DNA of 64,000 nucleotides, from NCBI RefSeq assembly GCF_026340305.1, contig NZ_JAPEPI010000001.1, forward strand, positions 3,968,001 to 4,032,000, written 5' to 3'. The position numbers and the translations under genes are program-made. Numbering within the stretch: position 1 is the first letter of the stretch; each line of letters opens with the position of its first letter. The DNA is from Streptomyces sp. NBC_01381 (GTDB taxonomy: Bacteria; Actinomycetota; Actinomycetes; Streptomycetales; Streptomycetaceae). The notes below the pieces were generated by a model. That model worked only from the letters and a program-made list of their open reading frames with translations. It did not search any database and was not told where the DNA came from. Below are positions 19,436 through 27,922 of the stretch, piece by piece.

Positions 19436-20458
19436 GTGTCGACGGGCGGCCGGTCAGCCATGCGGATGGGACCCGCGGAGCTGGTGCAGGCGGCGGCCAT
19501 GGCCCGCCGCTTCTATCTCGAGGGCAAGTCCAAGATCCAGATCGCGGAGGAGTTCGGCGTCAGCCGCTTCAAGGTGGCCCGGGTCCTGGAGACCGCGCTC
19601 GAGCGTGATCTCGTACGGATCGAGATCCGTGTGCCCGCGGAGCTGGACGCCGAGCGCTCGGACGCGCTGCGCGCCCGCTACGGCCTGCGGCACGCGGTCG
19701 TCGTGGAGTCGCCGGCTCCCACCGAGGAGATCGACGATTCCCCCGACCCCGAGAACCTCGGCGAGGTCGCGGCCGATCTGCTCGGCGAGCTGGTCACCGA
19801 GGGCGATGTGCTCGGCCTCGCGTGGGGCCGCTCGACCATCCACATGGCGGCCGCGCTCGATCAGCTGCCGCCGTGCACGGTCGTGCAGTTGACGGGTGTG
19901 TACGACGCCGGGACCGCCGAGCGCGGTTCGGTCGAGGCCGTGCGGCGGGCCGCGCAGGTCTCCGGCGGCGAGGCCCACCCGATCTATGCGCCGATGCTGC
20001 TTCCCGACCCGGCCACGGCCGCCGCGCTGCGGAACCAGACGGGGATCGCGCGGGCCTTTGAGTACTTCGACAAGGTCACCGTCGCCGCCGTCTCCATCGG
20101 CTCCTGGGAGCCCGGTATCTCGACGGTGCACGACATGCTGTCCGACGAGGAGCGTGCCCATTACGCCTCGCTGGGTGTGGCCGCGGAGATGTCCGCGCAC
20201 CTTTTCGACGCCGAGGGGCGTCGGGTGGGGCGGGACCTGGGGGAGCGGTGCATCACTGTCGAAGCCGACCGGCTTCGGCGGATTCCTGAGGTTGTGGCGA
20301 TTGCCGGGGGGCAGCGGAAGGCTGCTGCCATTGACGCGGTGCTGCGTTCGGGCCTCGTGACCAGCTTGGTCACGGATACCGCTGCCGCCGATCAGTTGTT
20401 GGTCATGGGGCCGACGCCGCATCCCGCGTTGGATCGGGCGGATCCGGACGGTAGTTGA
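19436..20458 (+). CDS. SorC-family sugar-responsive transcriptional regulator
   Basis: 340 residues from GTG 19436 (GAGGAG ribosome site 6 nt before; the ORF reaches 19412). N-terminal HTH at about 20-60 (ARRFYLEGKSKIQIAEEFGV followed by SRFKVARVLE), then the SorC/CggR-type sugar-phosphate-binding domain (about 75-335) with the typical GLAWGRSTIHMAAAL, GSWEP and the final VIAIAGG-like segment VVAIAGGQRKAAAI. Such regulators bind phosphorylated sugars; the adjacent rpe suggests a pentose-phosphate signal, which is inference only. Followed by a recurrent terminator element. Confidence 0.85.
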   Translation: MSTGGRSAMRMGPAELVQAAAMARRFYLEGKSKIQIAEEFGVSRFKVARVLETALERDLVRIEIRVPAELDAERSDALRARYGLRHAVVVESPAPTEEIDDSPDPENLGEVAADLLGELVTEGDVLGLAWGRSTIHMAAALDQLPPCTVVQLTGVYDAGTAERGSVEAVRRAAQVSGGEAHPIYAPMLLPDPATAAALRNQTGIARAFEYFDKVTVAAVSIGSWEPGISTVHDMLSDEERAHYASLGVAAEMSAHLFDAEGRRVGRDLGERCITVEADRLRRIPEVVAIAGGQRKAAAIDAVLRSGLVTSLVTDTAAADQLLVMGPTPHPALDRADPDGS

Positions 20459-20480
20459 TTTCACTGCGGGGCGTGGGGGC

Positions 20481-20515
20481 TTGTCGCGCAGTTCCCCGCG
20501 CCCCTTACGGGGCGC
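20481..20515 (+). terminator. recurrent Streptomyces terminator element, copy 1
   Basis: CGCGCAGTTCCCCGCGCCCC followed by a short loop and GGGGCGC. The hairpin is GCGCCCC-TTAC-GGGGCGC. The same 20-nt core appears three more times in the window, always just after a plus-strand gene and in the same orientation. Confidence 0.75.
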
Positions 20516-20549
20516 TGCAGTGCAGGGACGGCTATGACAGCATCTGCCC

Positions 20550-20912
20550 ATGGCGTCCCGGTTTGTTCCCCGCGTTCTGGCGGCGCTGCTTGTCGGTCTC
20601 GTCGTTCTCGTCAGCGGATGCTCATCGGGCAGCGGCATGGACACCGTCCATGTCGATCGCCTGCCCCCTGAAGCCCGGCGGACCTTGCGGCTCATCGATG
20701 ACGGTGGGCCGTTTCCGTATGCCAAGGACGGGGCTGTTTTCGGCAACTTCGAGGGCGAGTTGCCGAAGCAGCGGCGCGGCTACTACCACGAGTACACCGT
20801 GCCCACCCCCGGCGAACGCGACCGCGGCGCACGGCGGATCGTCACCGGAAGCGGCGACGAGGTCTACTACACCGACGACCACTACGCGTCCTTCAAGGCG
20901 GTACTGAGATGA
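20550..20912 (+). CDS. lipoprotein guanyl-specific ribonuclease (RNase Sa/barnase superfamily)
   Basis: 120 residues resembling Streptomyces RNase Sa (LPPEARRTLRLID, GPFPYAKDGAVFGN, GYYHEYTVPTPGERDRG). Catalytic residues are all present: Glu81 in YYHEYTV, Arg95/96 in GARRIV and His111 in DDHYASF. Unlike secreted RNase Sa, the N terminus is a lipoprotein signal with lipobox VSGC (Cys24), and the two cysteines that form the RNase Sa disulfide are missing. It should be exported and lipid-anchored. The stop overlaps the start of a barstar-like gene (ATGA), forming a toxin-inhibitor pair. No phage or plasmid context. Confidence 0.9.
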   Translation: MASRFVPRVLAALLVGLVVLVSGCSSGSGMDTVHVDRLPPEARRTLRLIDDGGPFPYAKDGAVFGNFEGELPKQRRGYYHEYTVPTPGERDRGARRIVTGSGDEVYYTDDHYASFKAVLR

Positions 20913-21292
20913 CGTCCGAACCCCTCGTGCCCCTGCTCGACGCCGCGCGCGGTGCCGGTCTGAGCACCGTCTCGCTCGATCTGAGCGGTGTGAGCGACAA
21001 GCGCGGCTTCATGGACCGCTGCGCCCGCGCGCTCGATCTGCCCGACTGGTTCGGCCACAACTGGGACGCGCTCGCCGACTGCCTCAGCGACCTGCCCCGG
21101 GTGCCGTCCACGCCCGGCCTCCTGCTGGTCGTCTCCGGCTGGCAGGCGTACGCGGAGGCCGCGCCCCAGGAGTGGATCGTCGCCCAGGAGGTGTTCACCG
21201 ACGCGGTGGCGTACGCGCGTGAGCGGAGCACCGGCCTGGAGATCATTCTCGCGTTCGGGCCCGCGGCCGCCACGGAGCGTGGCGGGGCGTGA
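20909..21292 (+). CDS. barstar-family ribonuclease inhibitor
   Basis: 127 residues with the barstar core ALDLPDWFGHNWDALADCL, containing the acidic residues (Asp53, Asp57) and Trp52 on the helix that blocks the RNase active site in barstar. Its gene overlaps the RNase gene by 4 nt, so the inhibitor is translated with the enzyme. It has no signal peptide, so it acts in the cytoplasm, protecting against RNase that fails to leave the cell. Confidence 0.9.
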   Translation: MTSEPLVPLLDAARGAGLSTVSLDLSGVSDKRGFMDRCARALDLPDWFGHNWDALADCLSDLPRVPSTPGLLLVVSGWQAYAEAAPQEWIVAQEVFTDAVAYARERSTGLEIILAFGPAAATERGGA

Positions 21293-21465
21293 GCCGAGTG
21301 TTCCGCTTGTGGGGGCCGCTTGGACGATCCGACCAGGGGCCCCGTGACCTGCCTGGGTGATCATCCCAGGCGGTTCGACCCCCGCGGCATGGGACACTGA
21401 AGTACGTGCTTTTCCCCCGGCTAACTGTCCGGGGGCCACCTCTGATCGACTGGGATGAGCAGCAC

Positions 21466-22908
21466 GTGCGCTTCCTCAATGACATCCAGCCTGCGTACGA
21501 CCTGACGTACGACGACGTCTTCATGGTGCCGAGGCGCTCCGCCGTCGGCTCGCGTCAGGGCGTAGACCTTTCGTCGCCGGACGGCACCGGCACCACGATC
21601 CCGCTGGTCGTCGCCAACATGACCGCGATCGCCGGCCGCCGCATGGCCGAGACCGTCGCCCGCCGCGGTGGTCTCGTCGTGATCCCGCAGGACATTCCGA
21701 TCGAGGTCGTCACCGACGTCATCGCCTGGGTCAAGACGCGCCACCACGTCCTGGACACCCCGATCGTGCTGGCCCCCCACCAGACCGTCGCGGACGCGCT
21801 GGCACTGCTGCCCAAGCGCGCGCACAACGCCGGTGTCGTCGTGGACGAGGACCAGAAGCCGGTCGGCGTCGTCACCGACACGGACCTGAACGGCGTGGAC
21901 CGCTTCACCCAGCTCTCCGAGGTCATGTCCAGGGACCTCGTGCTGCTCGACGCGGACATCGACCCGCGCGACGCCTTCAACAAGCTGGACCACGCGAACC
22001 GCCGCTACGCGCCCGCCGTGGACAAGGACGGCCGCCTGGCCGGCATCCTGACCCGCACCGGCGCCCTGCGCGCGACCCTCTACTCGCCCGCCCTCGACGC
22101 CGACGGCAAGCTGCGCATCGCCGCCGCCGTCGGCATCAACGGCGACGTCGCGGCCAAGGCCAAGCAGCTCCTCGACGCGGGCGCCGACACGATCGTCGTC
22201 GACACCGCGCACGGCCACCAGGAATCGATGATCGCCGCGGTCAAGGCCGTGCGCGGACTCGACCCGCAGGTGCCGATCGTCGCGGGCAACATCGTCGCCG
22301 CCGAGGGCGTCCGGGATCTCATCGAGGCCGGTGCCGACATCATCAAGGTGGGTGTCGGTCCCGGCGCCATGTGCACCACGCGCATGATGACCGGCGTCGG
22401 CCGGCCGCAGTTCTCCGCGGTGCTCGAATGCGCCGCCGAGGCCAAGAAGTTCGGCAAGCACGTGTGGGCCGACGGCGGTGTCCGGCACCCGCGTGACGTC
22501 GCGATGGCGCTGGCCGCCGGTGCGGCGAACGTCATGATCGGTTCGTGGTTCGCGGGTACGTACGAGTCCCCGGGCGACCTGCAGCAGGATGCCAACGGCC
22601 GCCTCTACAAGGAGTCGTTCGGCATGGCCTCGGCGCGTGCGGTGAAGAACCGCACCAGCGAGGAGTCGGCGTACGACCGTGCCCGCAAGGCGCTCTTCGA
22701 GGAGGGCATCTCGACCTCCCGGATGTTCCTCGACCCGGAGCGTCCCGGTGTCGAGGATCTGATCGACTCGATCATCGCCGGTGTTCGTTCCTCTTGCACG
22801 TACGCCGGCGCCGGCTCGCTCGAGGAGTTTGCGGAGCGGGCGACCGTGGGTGTGCAGAGCGCTGCGGGTTACGCGGAGGGCAAGCCTCTGCACGCCAGCT
22901 GGAGCTAG
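21466..22908 (+). CDS. guaB1: GuaB1-type IMP dehydrogenase-related protein, probable GMP reductase
   Basis: 480-residue IMPDH/GMPR-fold TIM barrel with a CBS pair inserted at about residues 95-205. The active-site loop is VGPGAMCTTRMMTGVG, with the nucleophile Cys303. The family was long annotated as IMP dehydrogenase, but the mycobacterial GuaB1 orthologue was shown to be a GMP reductase with CBS domains; the C-terminal end (TYAGAGSLEEF, then GVQSAAGYAEGKPL) fits that group. It would deaminate GMP to IMP with NADPH, balancing purine pools. GTG 21466 chosen because it gives the family start RFLNDIQPAYDLTYDDVF; upstream in-frame sequence is not conserved. Confidence 0.85.
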   Translation: MRFLNDIQPAYDLTYDDVFMVPRRSAVGSRQGVDLSSPDGTGTTIPLVVANMTAIAGRRMAETVARRGGLVVIPQDIPIEVVTDVIAWVKTRHHVLDTPIVLAPHQTVADALALLPKRAHNAGVVVDEDQKPVGVVTDTDLNGVDRFTQLSEVMSRDLVLLDADIDPRDAFNKLDHANRRYAPAVDKDGRLAGILTRTGALRATLYSPALDADGKLRIAAAVGINGDVAAKAKQLLDAGADTIVVDTAHGHQESMIAAVKAVRGLDPQVPIVAGNIVAAEGVRDLIEAGADIIKVGVGPGAMCTTRMMTGVGRPQFSAVLECAAEAKKFGKHVWADGGVRHPRDVAMALAAGAANVMIGSWFAGTYESPGDLQQDANGRLYKESFGMASARAVKNRTSEESAYDRARKALFEEGISTSRMFLDPERPGVEDLIDSIIAGVRSSCTYAGAGSLEEFAERATVGVQSAAGYAEGKPLHASWS

Positions 22909-22954
22909 GCGCTCCGCGGGGAGCTGTGCGATTCGACTGCGGTTGCGTCGTGGC

Positions 22955-22988
22955 TTGTCGCGCAGTTCCCCGCGCCCCTTTGGGGCGC
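22955..22988 (+). terminator. recurrent Streptomyces terminator element, copy 2
   Basis: Same 20-nt core CGCGCAGTTCCCCGCGCCCC as at 20481, with loop TTT and GGGGCGC. Lies between guaB1 and the convergent oxidoreductase gene and touches the stop codon of the latter. Confidence 0.75.
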
Positions 22989-23800
22989 TAGCCCCGGAGT
23001 GCGGTCCTGTACGCCTCTATCGGCGGGCGGGGTGCCCTGCCCAGCAGGGATCGCAGTGCCCCGCGGTCCTCGACCCCCGTGCCGTCCAGGAAACCCCCTG
23101 CTATCGCCGAGTACGTGCTCAGGAGCATCGGTACCTGGAAGGGCAGTGCCTGGCCGGCCGCGGTGATCGCCTCGCGGGTCGCGGTGAGGGTGCCGGGTTC
23201 GTACGAGCCGTTGAGTGCCGCGGCCAACTCCTCGCCGCCCAGGGGCTGTTCGCCGACGAGTTCGTAGGTGCGGCCCGCGTGCGGGGACGGATCCGTCGCC
23301 ACCCGTACCGCGGCCTCGGCCAGGTCGTCGCGGGCCACGGCTGCGAGTCGGCCATCGCCCAGGGGCGCGGCGATGGTGCCGTCGGGGCCCGGTGCCGCGA
23401 TGGCGGCAAGGAACTCCGCGTACAGGCCGTTGCGCAGCACCGTCCAGTCGAGCGAGGAGCGGCGCAGTCTGCGTTCGGTCCAGCGGTGCGCGAGCGCGTA
23501 CGTCAGATGGTCGCCGTCGCCGCTGAGGCTGGTGTAGACGAGGTGCCGGACGCCCGCCTTCTCCGCGGCCGAGATCGCGGCCTCGTGGCGGGCGACGACC
23601 ACGTCGTCCTCGGCGGCCCCGGCGGAGATGACCAGGAGCGTGTCCACTCCGCCGAAGTCCAGGGACGCCGCATCGTCGAAGTCGACGCGGCGGCCGCCGG
23701 GAGCGGGGTGGCGGCTGCCGATGACGACGTCGTCGCGGCCCGCGAGGCGGGTGGTGACGAGCTTGCCGAGGGCGCCCGTGGCGCCGGTGATCATGAGCAT
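22988..23800 (-). CDS. NAD(P)H-binding protein, atypical SDR of the QorB/NmrA type
   Basis: 270 residues with the Rossmann motif ITGATGALG at the N terminus (NADP-binding GxxGxxG), VYTSLSG in place of a classical SDR Tyr-Lys active site, and WTVLRNGLYAEF, the usual signature of QorB-like quinone reductases and NmrA proteins. Divergently transcribed from an HxlR regulator with an 80-nt spacer; this pairing is common for quinone/electrophile stress genes. ATG 23800 gives the family start LMITGATG. Confidence 0.85.
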   Translation of the reverse strand: MLMITGATGALGKLVTTRLAGRDDVVIGSRHPAPGGRRVDFDDAASLDFGGVDTLLVISAGAAEDDVVVARHEAAISAAEKAGVRHLVYTSLSGDGDHLTYALAHRWTERRLRRSSLDWTVLRNGLYAEFLAAIAAPGPDGTIAAPLGDGRLAAVARDDLAEAAVRVATDPSPHAGRTYELVGEQPLGGEELAAALNGSYEPGTLTATREAITAAGQALPFQVPMLLSTYSAIAGGFLDGTGVEDRGALRSLLGRAPRPPIEAYRTALRG

Positions 23801-23880
23801 GGGAAGGTTCCCCCGTGGTGAGTGGTTGTGCCTGTGACCATGGTGATCGGCGGCGCGCTGCCGCATAAGGAGGCACTTTC

Positions 23881-24306
23881 ATGTCAGCAGGGCACACCGC
23901 GGTAACCACCCCGCCGGCTCGTGAGGCGGTCGTCGAGCCGGTGATCAGCTGTGAGACCCCGCAGGACGAGTGCGGGGTGCGGGATGTCCTGGACCGGCTC
24001 GGCGACAAGTGGTCCGTGTACGTGGTGGTCGAACTCGCCTCGGGCGTCCTGCGGTTCAAGGAGCTGCAGCGCCGGATCCACGGCGGCATCTCGCAGCGGA
24101 TGCTCACCCTGACCGTGCGCCGTCTGGAGCGCGACGGGCTGGTCAAGCGCACGGTCTACCCGACGATTCCGCCGCAGGTCGAGTATGAGCTGACCGAGAT
24201 GGGCCACAGCCTCACCCACCTCGTCAAGGCACTCGCCGACTGGTCCATCGACCACCGTCCGGCGATCGCCGCCGCCCGCGAGTCCTACGACGCGGTCCAG
24301 GGCTGA
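23881..24306 (+). CDS. HxlR-family regulator, probable redox/quinone sensor
   Basis: 141 residues with a winged helix: VRDVLDRLGDKWSVYVVVEL, then the recognition region FKELQRRIHGGISQRMLTLT and wing LERDGLVKRTVYP. Cys24 and Cys31 (SCETPQDEC) just before the wHTH match the position of the sensing cysteine in YodB, HypR and QorR, so it probably represses the divergent oxidoreductase gene until oxidised or modified by quinones. That role is inferred from motif position and gene arrangement. Its 3' end overlaps the convergent SGNH gene by 22 nt. Confidence 0.85.
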   Translation: MSAGHTAVTTPPAREAVVEPVISCETPQDECGVRDVLDRLGDKWSVYVVVELASGVLRFKELQRRIHGGISQRMLTLTVRRLERDGLVKRTVYPTIPPQVEYELTEMGHSLTHLVKALADWSIDHRPAIAAARESYDAVQG

Positions 24307-25379
24307 CCGCGGCGCAGGGCCGCCGCCACCGCGTCCGCGAGCAGGCCGTGGCCCGCGTCCCCCGGATGTACGCCGTCCACCAGATGCCGGGATTCCAGGA
24401 GACCGCCGCCGGGGAGCAGTGCGGCCCCCGCGTCCCCGGCCGCCCGTTCCACCGCGGAGCGCAGCTCGCCGAGCGTGGCGCCCAGGGCGTTCGGCACCGA
24501 CTCGGCGTCCGGGCGCAGCACGGGGGAGAGGACGAGGAGGGGAACCCCCGGGTGCCCCTGGCGCACCAGGGTCAGGAACGCCCGTGTCGTCTCGTGGAGC
24601 AGCGCCGCCGAATGCGGCGTACGGGCCCAGCAGTTCGTGCCGAACGCGACGGTGATGAAGTCGGCCTGCAGGGAGGCGAGTTGCTGCGCGCTCGCGATTT
24701 CGCCGCGCGCCGCTCCCGCGTACCCGAGGTTCACCGTGTCCAGGCCGAGCGCCCGTCCGGCGAGCGCGGGCCATGCCAGATGGGGGCGCGACGCCGACCA
24801 GCCCTCCGCGATGGAGTCGCCGTAGACGAGCCAGCGCGGTCGCCGTGCGGCGGGCTCGATCGTGCCACCGCCGACGGGGCGCAGGTTGGTGAGGGTGGGG
24901 CGCAGCGTCTCCGGCAGATGGAGGGTGAAGTCCCCATCCGGGTAAGGGAGTTCAATCCGCGCCACGTGCGAGCCCGGTGCCGCGGGGGTGTCGAAGGCGG
25001 TCTGTGCGCTGACGCCCGGCGGCGTGGGCGTGCCTGGGGCTTGCGCGGGTGCGTCCTGCTGTGAAGGTATGCCGACGGCTTCCGTGCTGCCGCTGCCCCA
25101 TCGCGCGGGGACGGGGATGCCCGCCTCCTCGCCGGAGTCCGCGAGCAGCGTGAAGACGGGCGGCGCGTTGCGGTACGAGTCCGTATCCGAGGGAGGCGAG
25201 GCGGCGTACGCCACCTCCACCGCCCGCACCCCGCGCGCACTGAACTCAAGCCGCACTCCGGCCGGCAGGCCGGCCCGCTCCCAGGTGTCGCCGGGCAGCC
25301 GTTCCCGGTCGGCGGGGTCGGCGCGCAGCGGACGGCCGTCCGGTGACCACCATGCGGCGCCCCGTGTGAACTCCCTTAT
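24285..25379 (-). CDS. SGNH/GDSL-family hydrolase with disrupted 5' end
   Basis: The body codes for an N-terminal beta-rich domain and a C-terminal SGNH esterase domain with all blocks: GDS in WLVYGDSIAEGW (nucleophile Ser), Gly in NLGYAGAAR, Asn in AFGTNCWAR and the Asp-His pair in DGVHPGDAGH. It is the last gene of an operon with an LLM oxidoreductase and an SDR. The coordinate 25379 marks where the conserved N terminus REFTRGAAWWSPDG begins in this frame, but the codon there is ATA; the four upstream copies of the same segment begin GTG. No normal start with a ribosome site is visible in this frame, so the gene may be silent or start internally. Confidence 0.65.
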   Translation of the reverse strand: MREFTRGAAWWSPDGRPLRADPADRERLPGDTWERAGLPAGVRLEFSARGVRAVEVAYAASPPSDTDSYRNAPPVFTLLADSGEEAGIPVPARWGSGSTEAVGIPSQQDAPAQAPGTPTPPGVSAQTAFDTPAAPGSHVARIELPYPDGDFTLHLPETLRPTLTNLRPVGGGTIEPAARRPRWLVYGDSIAEGWSASRPHLAWPALAGRALGLDTVNLGYAGAARGEIASAQQLASLQADFITVAFGTNCWARTPHSAALLHETTRAFLTLVRQGHPGVPLLVLSPVLRPDAESVPNALGATLGELRSAVERAAGDAGAALLPGGGLLESRHLVDGVHPGDAGHGLLADAVAAALRRGQPWTAS

Positions 25380-25926
25380 GGCGCACCGCCGGTGGGTACT
25401 GCGGCGGGGAGGTTCGCCCGTTCCTGGGTGTCGCCGGGCAGTCGGTCGCGGTCGGTCGGGTCGGCGGGCTGCACGCGGCCGTCCGGTGCCCGCCATGCCA
25501 CGCCTCGCGTGAACTCCCTCACTGCGCACCGCCGGTGGGTACCTCGGCCGGAAGGCCCGCCCGCTCCCCGGTGTCGCCGGGCAGTCGTTCCCGGTCGGCG
25601 GGGTCGGCGCGCAGTGCACAGCCGTGCGGTGACCACCATGCGGCGCCTCGCGTGAACTCCCTCACTGCGCACTGCCGATGGGCACCCCGGCCGCAAGGCC
25701 CGCCCGGCAGCCGGTCCCGGTCCGTCGGGTCGGCGCGCCGCACGCGGCCGTCCGGTGACCACCATGCCGCGTCCCGTGTGAACTCCCTCACCCGTGCACC
25801 GCCCGCGCTGAACTCAAGCCGCACCCCGTCCGGGAGGCCCGCCCGCTCCCAGGTGTCGGCGGGATCGGTGCGCACCGGGCGGCCATCACGTGCCCACCAC
25901 GCCATGCCCCGCACGAACTCCCTCAC
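25368..25926 (-). repeat. five tandem copies of the 5' end of the SGNH gene
   Basis: Minus-strand copies start at 25926, 25791, 25665, 25522 and 25379 with GTGAGGGAGTTC (ATAAGGGAGTTC in the last), each coding for a version of REFTRGAAWWSPDGR...ADP..DRLPGDT. Unit lengths are 135, 126, 143 and 143 nt. The first GTG overlaps the SDR stop (GTGA), so it is the coupled original start. The first three copies share a frame and end at a TGA formed by the fourth copy; each 143-nt unit shifts the frame, so the hydrolase body is out of frame with the coupled start. Confidence 0.85.
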
Positions 25927-26729
25927 CGCGCGCCCCCGATCGTCGGGTAGGGGAACTTCACGCCGACCCCGCCGTCCACGACGAGCGTCTGCCCGGTGAC
26001 GTACGACGAGAGCGGCGAGGCGAAGAAGAGCAGGGCGGACGCGATGTCCGAGGTTTCGGCGACGCGGTTCAGCGGCGCGTTGCGGGCGTTGTGCTCGCGG
26101 CCCTCTTCGCCGATCAGGGCCGCCACCCGTGGGGTCCACACGACGCCGGGCGCCACCGCGTTGACCCGCACCCCGCACGGGCCGTACTCCACCGCCGCCG
26201 AGCGGACCAGCGAGACAAGGCCCGCCTTGGCCGCGCCGTACGCCGCGTGCAGGGGCGCCCCCGTGAGGCCCGACACCGATGCCACGAAGACCAGCGGGCC
26301 GCCGCCCGCTTCGGCGAGCGCCTCGCCGCCGTACTGGACGGCCAGCCAGGCGTGCCGCAGGACCATCGAGAAGTGCCAGTCCCAGGACTCGTCGTCCAGC
26401 TCCGCCAGGGGTGTGTAGCGGGCCATGCCGACGATGTCGATGACGCCGCCGACCGGGCCCAACTCCCTTTGGGCGTACGCGAAAAGGTCCCTCACCTCCT
26501 CGCGGTGCGTCACGTCCGCGACGTACGCGGCGGAGTCCGTCTCGGCGGCGACCGCCTCCGCTCGGTCCTTGTCGACGTCCACGCAGAGCAGCCGTGCCCC
26601 CGCCGCCGTGAGGGCGTGCGCGGTCTGGCGGCCGATGCCGTTGCCCGCGCCGAGCAGGACGAAGACGCGGCCGTCCAGGCGGTGCAGGGAGGCGTAGTCG
26701 GGGACGGGGGAGGTGTCGGGCGCCGTCAT
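25923..26729 (-). CDS. short-chain dehydrogenase/reductase
   Basis: Classical SDR of 268 residues: cofactor motif LGAGNGIGRQTA, VASVSG, the catalytic Tyr-Lys pair in AAYGAAKAGL, and the C-terminal TGQTLVVDGG. DVDKD after the second strand (acidic residue) suggests NAD(H) preference. Middle gene of a three-gene operon: it overlaps the LLM gene by ATGA and the SGNH gene by GTGA. Substrate unknown. Confidence 0.9.
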   Translation of the reverse strand: MTAPDTSPVPDYASLHRLDGRVFVLLGAGNGIGRQTAHALTAAGARLLCVDVDKDRAEAVAAETDSAAYVADVTHREEVRDLFAYAQRELGPVGGVIDIVGMARYTPLAELDDESWDWHFSMVLRHAWLAVQYGGEALAEAGGGPLVFVASVSGLTGAPLHAAYGAAKAGLVSLVRSAAVEYGPCGVRVNAVAPGVVWTPRVAALIGEEGREHNARNAPLNRVAETSDIASALLFFASPLSSYVTGQTLVVDGGVGVKFPYPTIGGAR

Positions 26730-27841
26730 CGGGCCGCCTTGCGGGGTCGGTACGACGCCAGTTCCGGGATGACTTCCTTGCCCAGGATCTCGATCGTGCG
26801 CAGGATCTCCTGATGCTCCAGATAGCCCCACTGGACGTAACAGATGAGCTGGTCGATGCCGAGGTCGGCGTAGTGCTTGGCCTTGCGGACGATGGTTTCC
26901 GCGTCGCCGATGAGGATCATGTCGCCGTCGTTGAACTCCTGGACGGGGACGCTGCCTTCGATGATCGGGGTGAGGAGCGGGAAGGTCCGCTCGCGCTCCT
27001 CCGTGTTCAAGTGCGGCAGTTCCCAGTCGAGCGTGAACTGGGCGAGATTGCGGTACCACCAGGCGACCGAGTCCCAGACCCGCTGCGAGGGACGGTCCGT
27101 CGCGTGCACGAGGGTGTACGCGCTGACGCGGTTCGTCGTGACGTCCGTGATCGGTGCCGGCGTGCGCGCCGCCTCGCGGTAGGCCCTCACCTGCCGGGCC
27201 ATTGCTTCGAGCGGCTGCATGATCGAGAAGGAGAGAAGGCCGAGGCCCGCGGCGCCCGCCACCTCCGCCGAGCCGGGGGACGTGGCCGCCATCCAGCACG
27301 GTGGGTGCGGGTCCTGGACCGGCTTCGGGGTCACCATCCGGCGGGGGAAGGTGAAGCGCTCCGACTCGTACGCGAAGTACTCCTCGCGCCACATGCCCGT
27401 CACGATCTCGATCGCCTCGCGCCAGTCGGAGCGCGACTGCTCCCTGTCGACGCCGAAAGCCGTCTGCTCCATGGGAGTTGAGCGGCCGGTGCCCCACTCC
27501 ACACGGCCGTCCGAGAGCACGTCCACCGCCGCGACCTTCTCCGCGATCCGCTGCGGCGGAGTGAAGCCGAAGGGGGTGAGCGTCACGCCGAAACCGAGGC
27601 GGATGCGTTCGGTCAGTGCCGCGAGGTGGCCGAGCAGGACCTCCGGCGCGGGGCAGTGCGAGCGGCCCTCGCGGAAGTGGTGCTCGACGGCCCACACCGT
27701 GCGGAAGCCCACCCGGTCCGCGAGCCGGATCTGCTCCACGGCCTCGCGGTAGGCGCGCTGTTCGGCGGTGCGCTGGCCGTGCGGATGGGGTCCGTTCCAG
27801 GGCTTCGGTACGTCGATCTCGTACAGCACATCGAGGTCCAT
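26726..27841 (-). CDS. LLM-class flavin-dependent oxidoreductase (luciferase-like monooxygenase)
   Basis: 371-residue TIM barrel of the bacterial luciferase-like group: N-terminal LDVLYEIDVPKPW, VEHHFREG, GFGVTLTPF, the DVLSDGRVEWGTGR loop, and a C-terminal LGIDQLICYVQWG typical of FMNH2- or F420-using members. First gene of the minus-strand operon LLM-SDR-SGNH. ATG 27841 follows a GGGAGG ribosome site; the ORF extension to 27985 runs into the promoter region. Substrate unknown; clusters of LLM, SDR and hydrolase usually act on hydrophobic ketones or esters. Confidence 0.88.
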   Translation of the reverse strand: MDLDVLYEIDVPKPWNGPHPHGQRTAEQRAYREAVEQIRLADRVGFRTVWAVEHHFREGRSHCPAPEVLLGHLAALTERIRLGFGVTLTPFGFTPPQRIAEKVAAVDVLSDGRVEWGTGRSTPMEQTAFGVDREQSRSDWREAIEIVTGMWREEYFAYESERFTFPRRMVTPKPVQDPHPPCWMAATSPGSAEVAGAAGLGLLSFSIMQPLEAMARQVRAYREAARTPAPITDVTTNRVSAYTLVHATDRPSQRVWDSVAWWYRNLAQFTLDWELPHLNTEERERTFPLLTPIIEGSVPVQEFNDGDMILIGDAETIVRKAKHYADLGIDQLICYVQWGYLEHQEILRTIEILGKEVIPELASYRPRKAAR

Positions 27842-27922
27842 GGCCTGCTGCCTCCCTCTCGACCGGGGTGCACGATGGGGGAGATCTGACGAAGTGTCAA
27901 CCACTTCCCCTGAGCCCCGGAA

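Noticed and set aside
25519..26178. 219-codon frame containing three copies of the SGNH 5' end, as an independent gene
   Set aside because: It is made of the duplicated segment plus antisense-like extension into the SDR gene; the part from 25926 may be translated by coupling but would be a truncated product.
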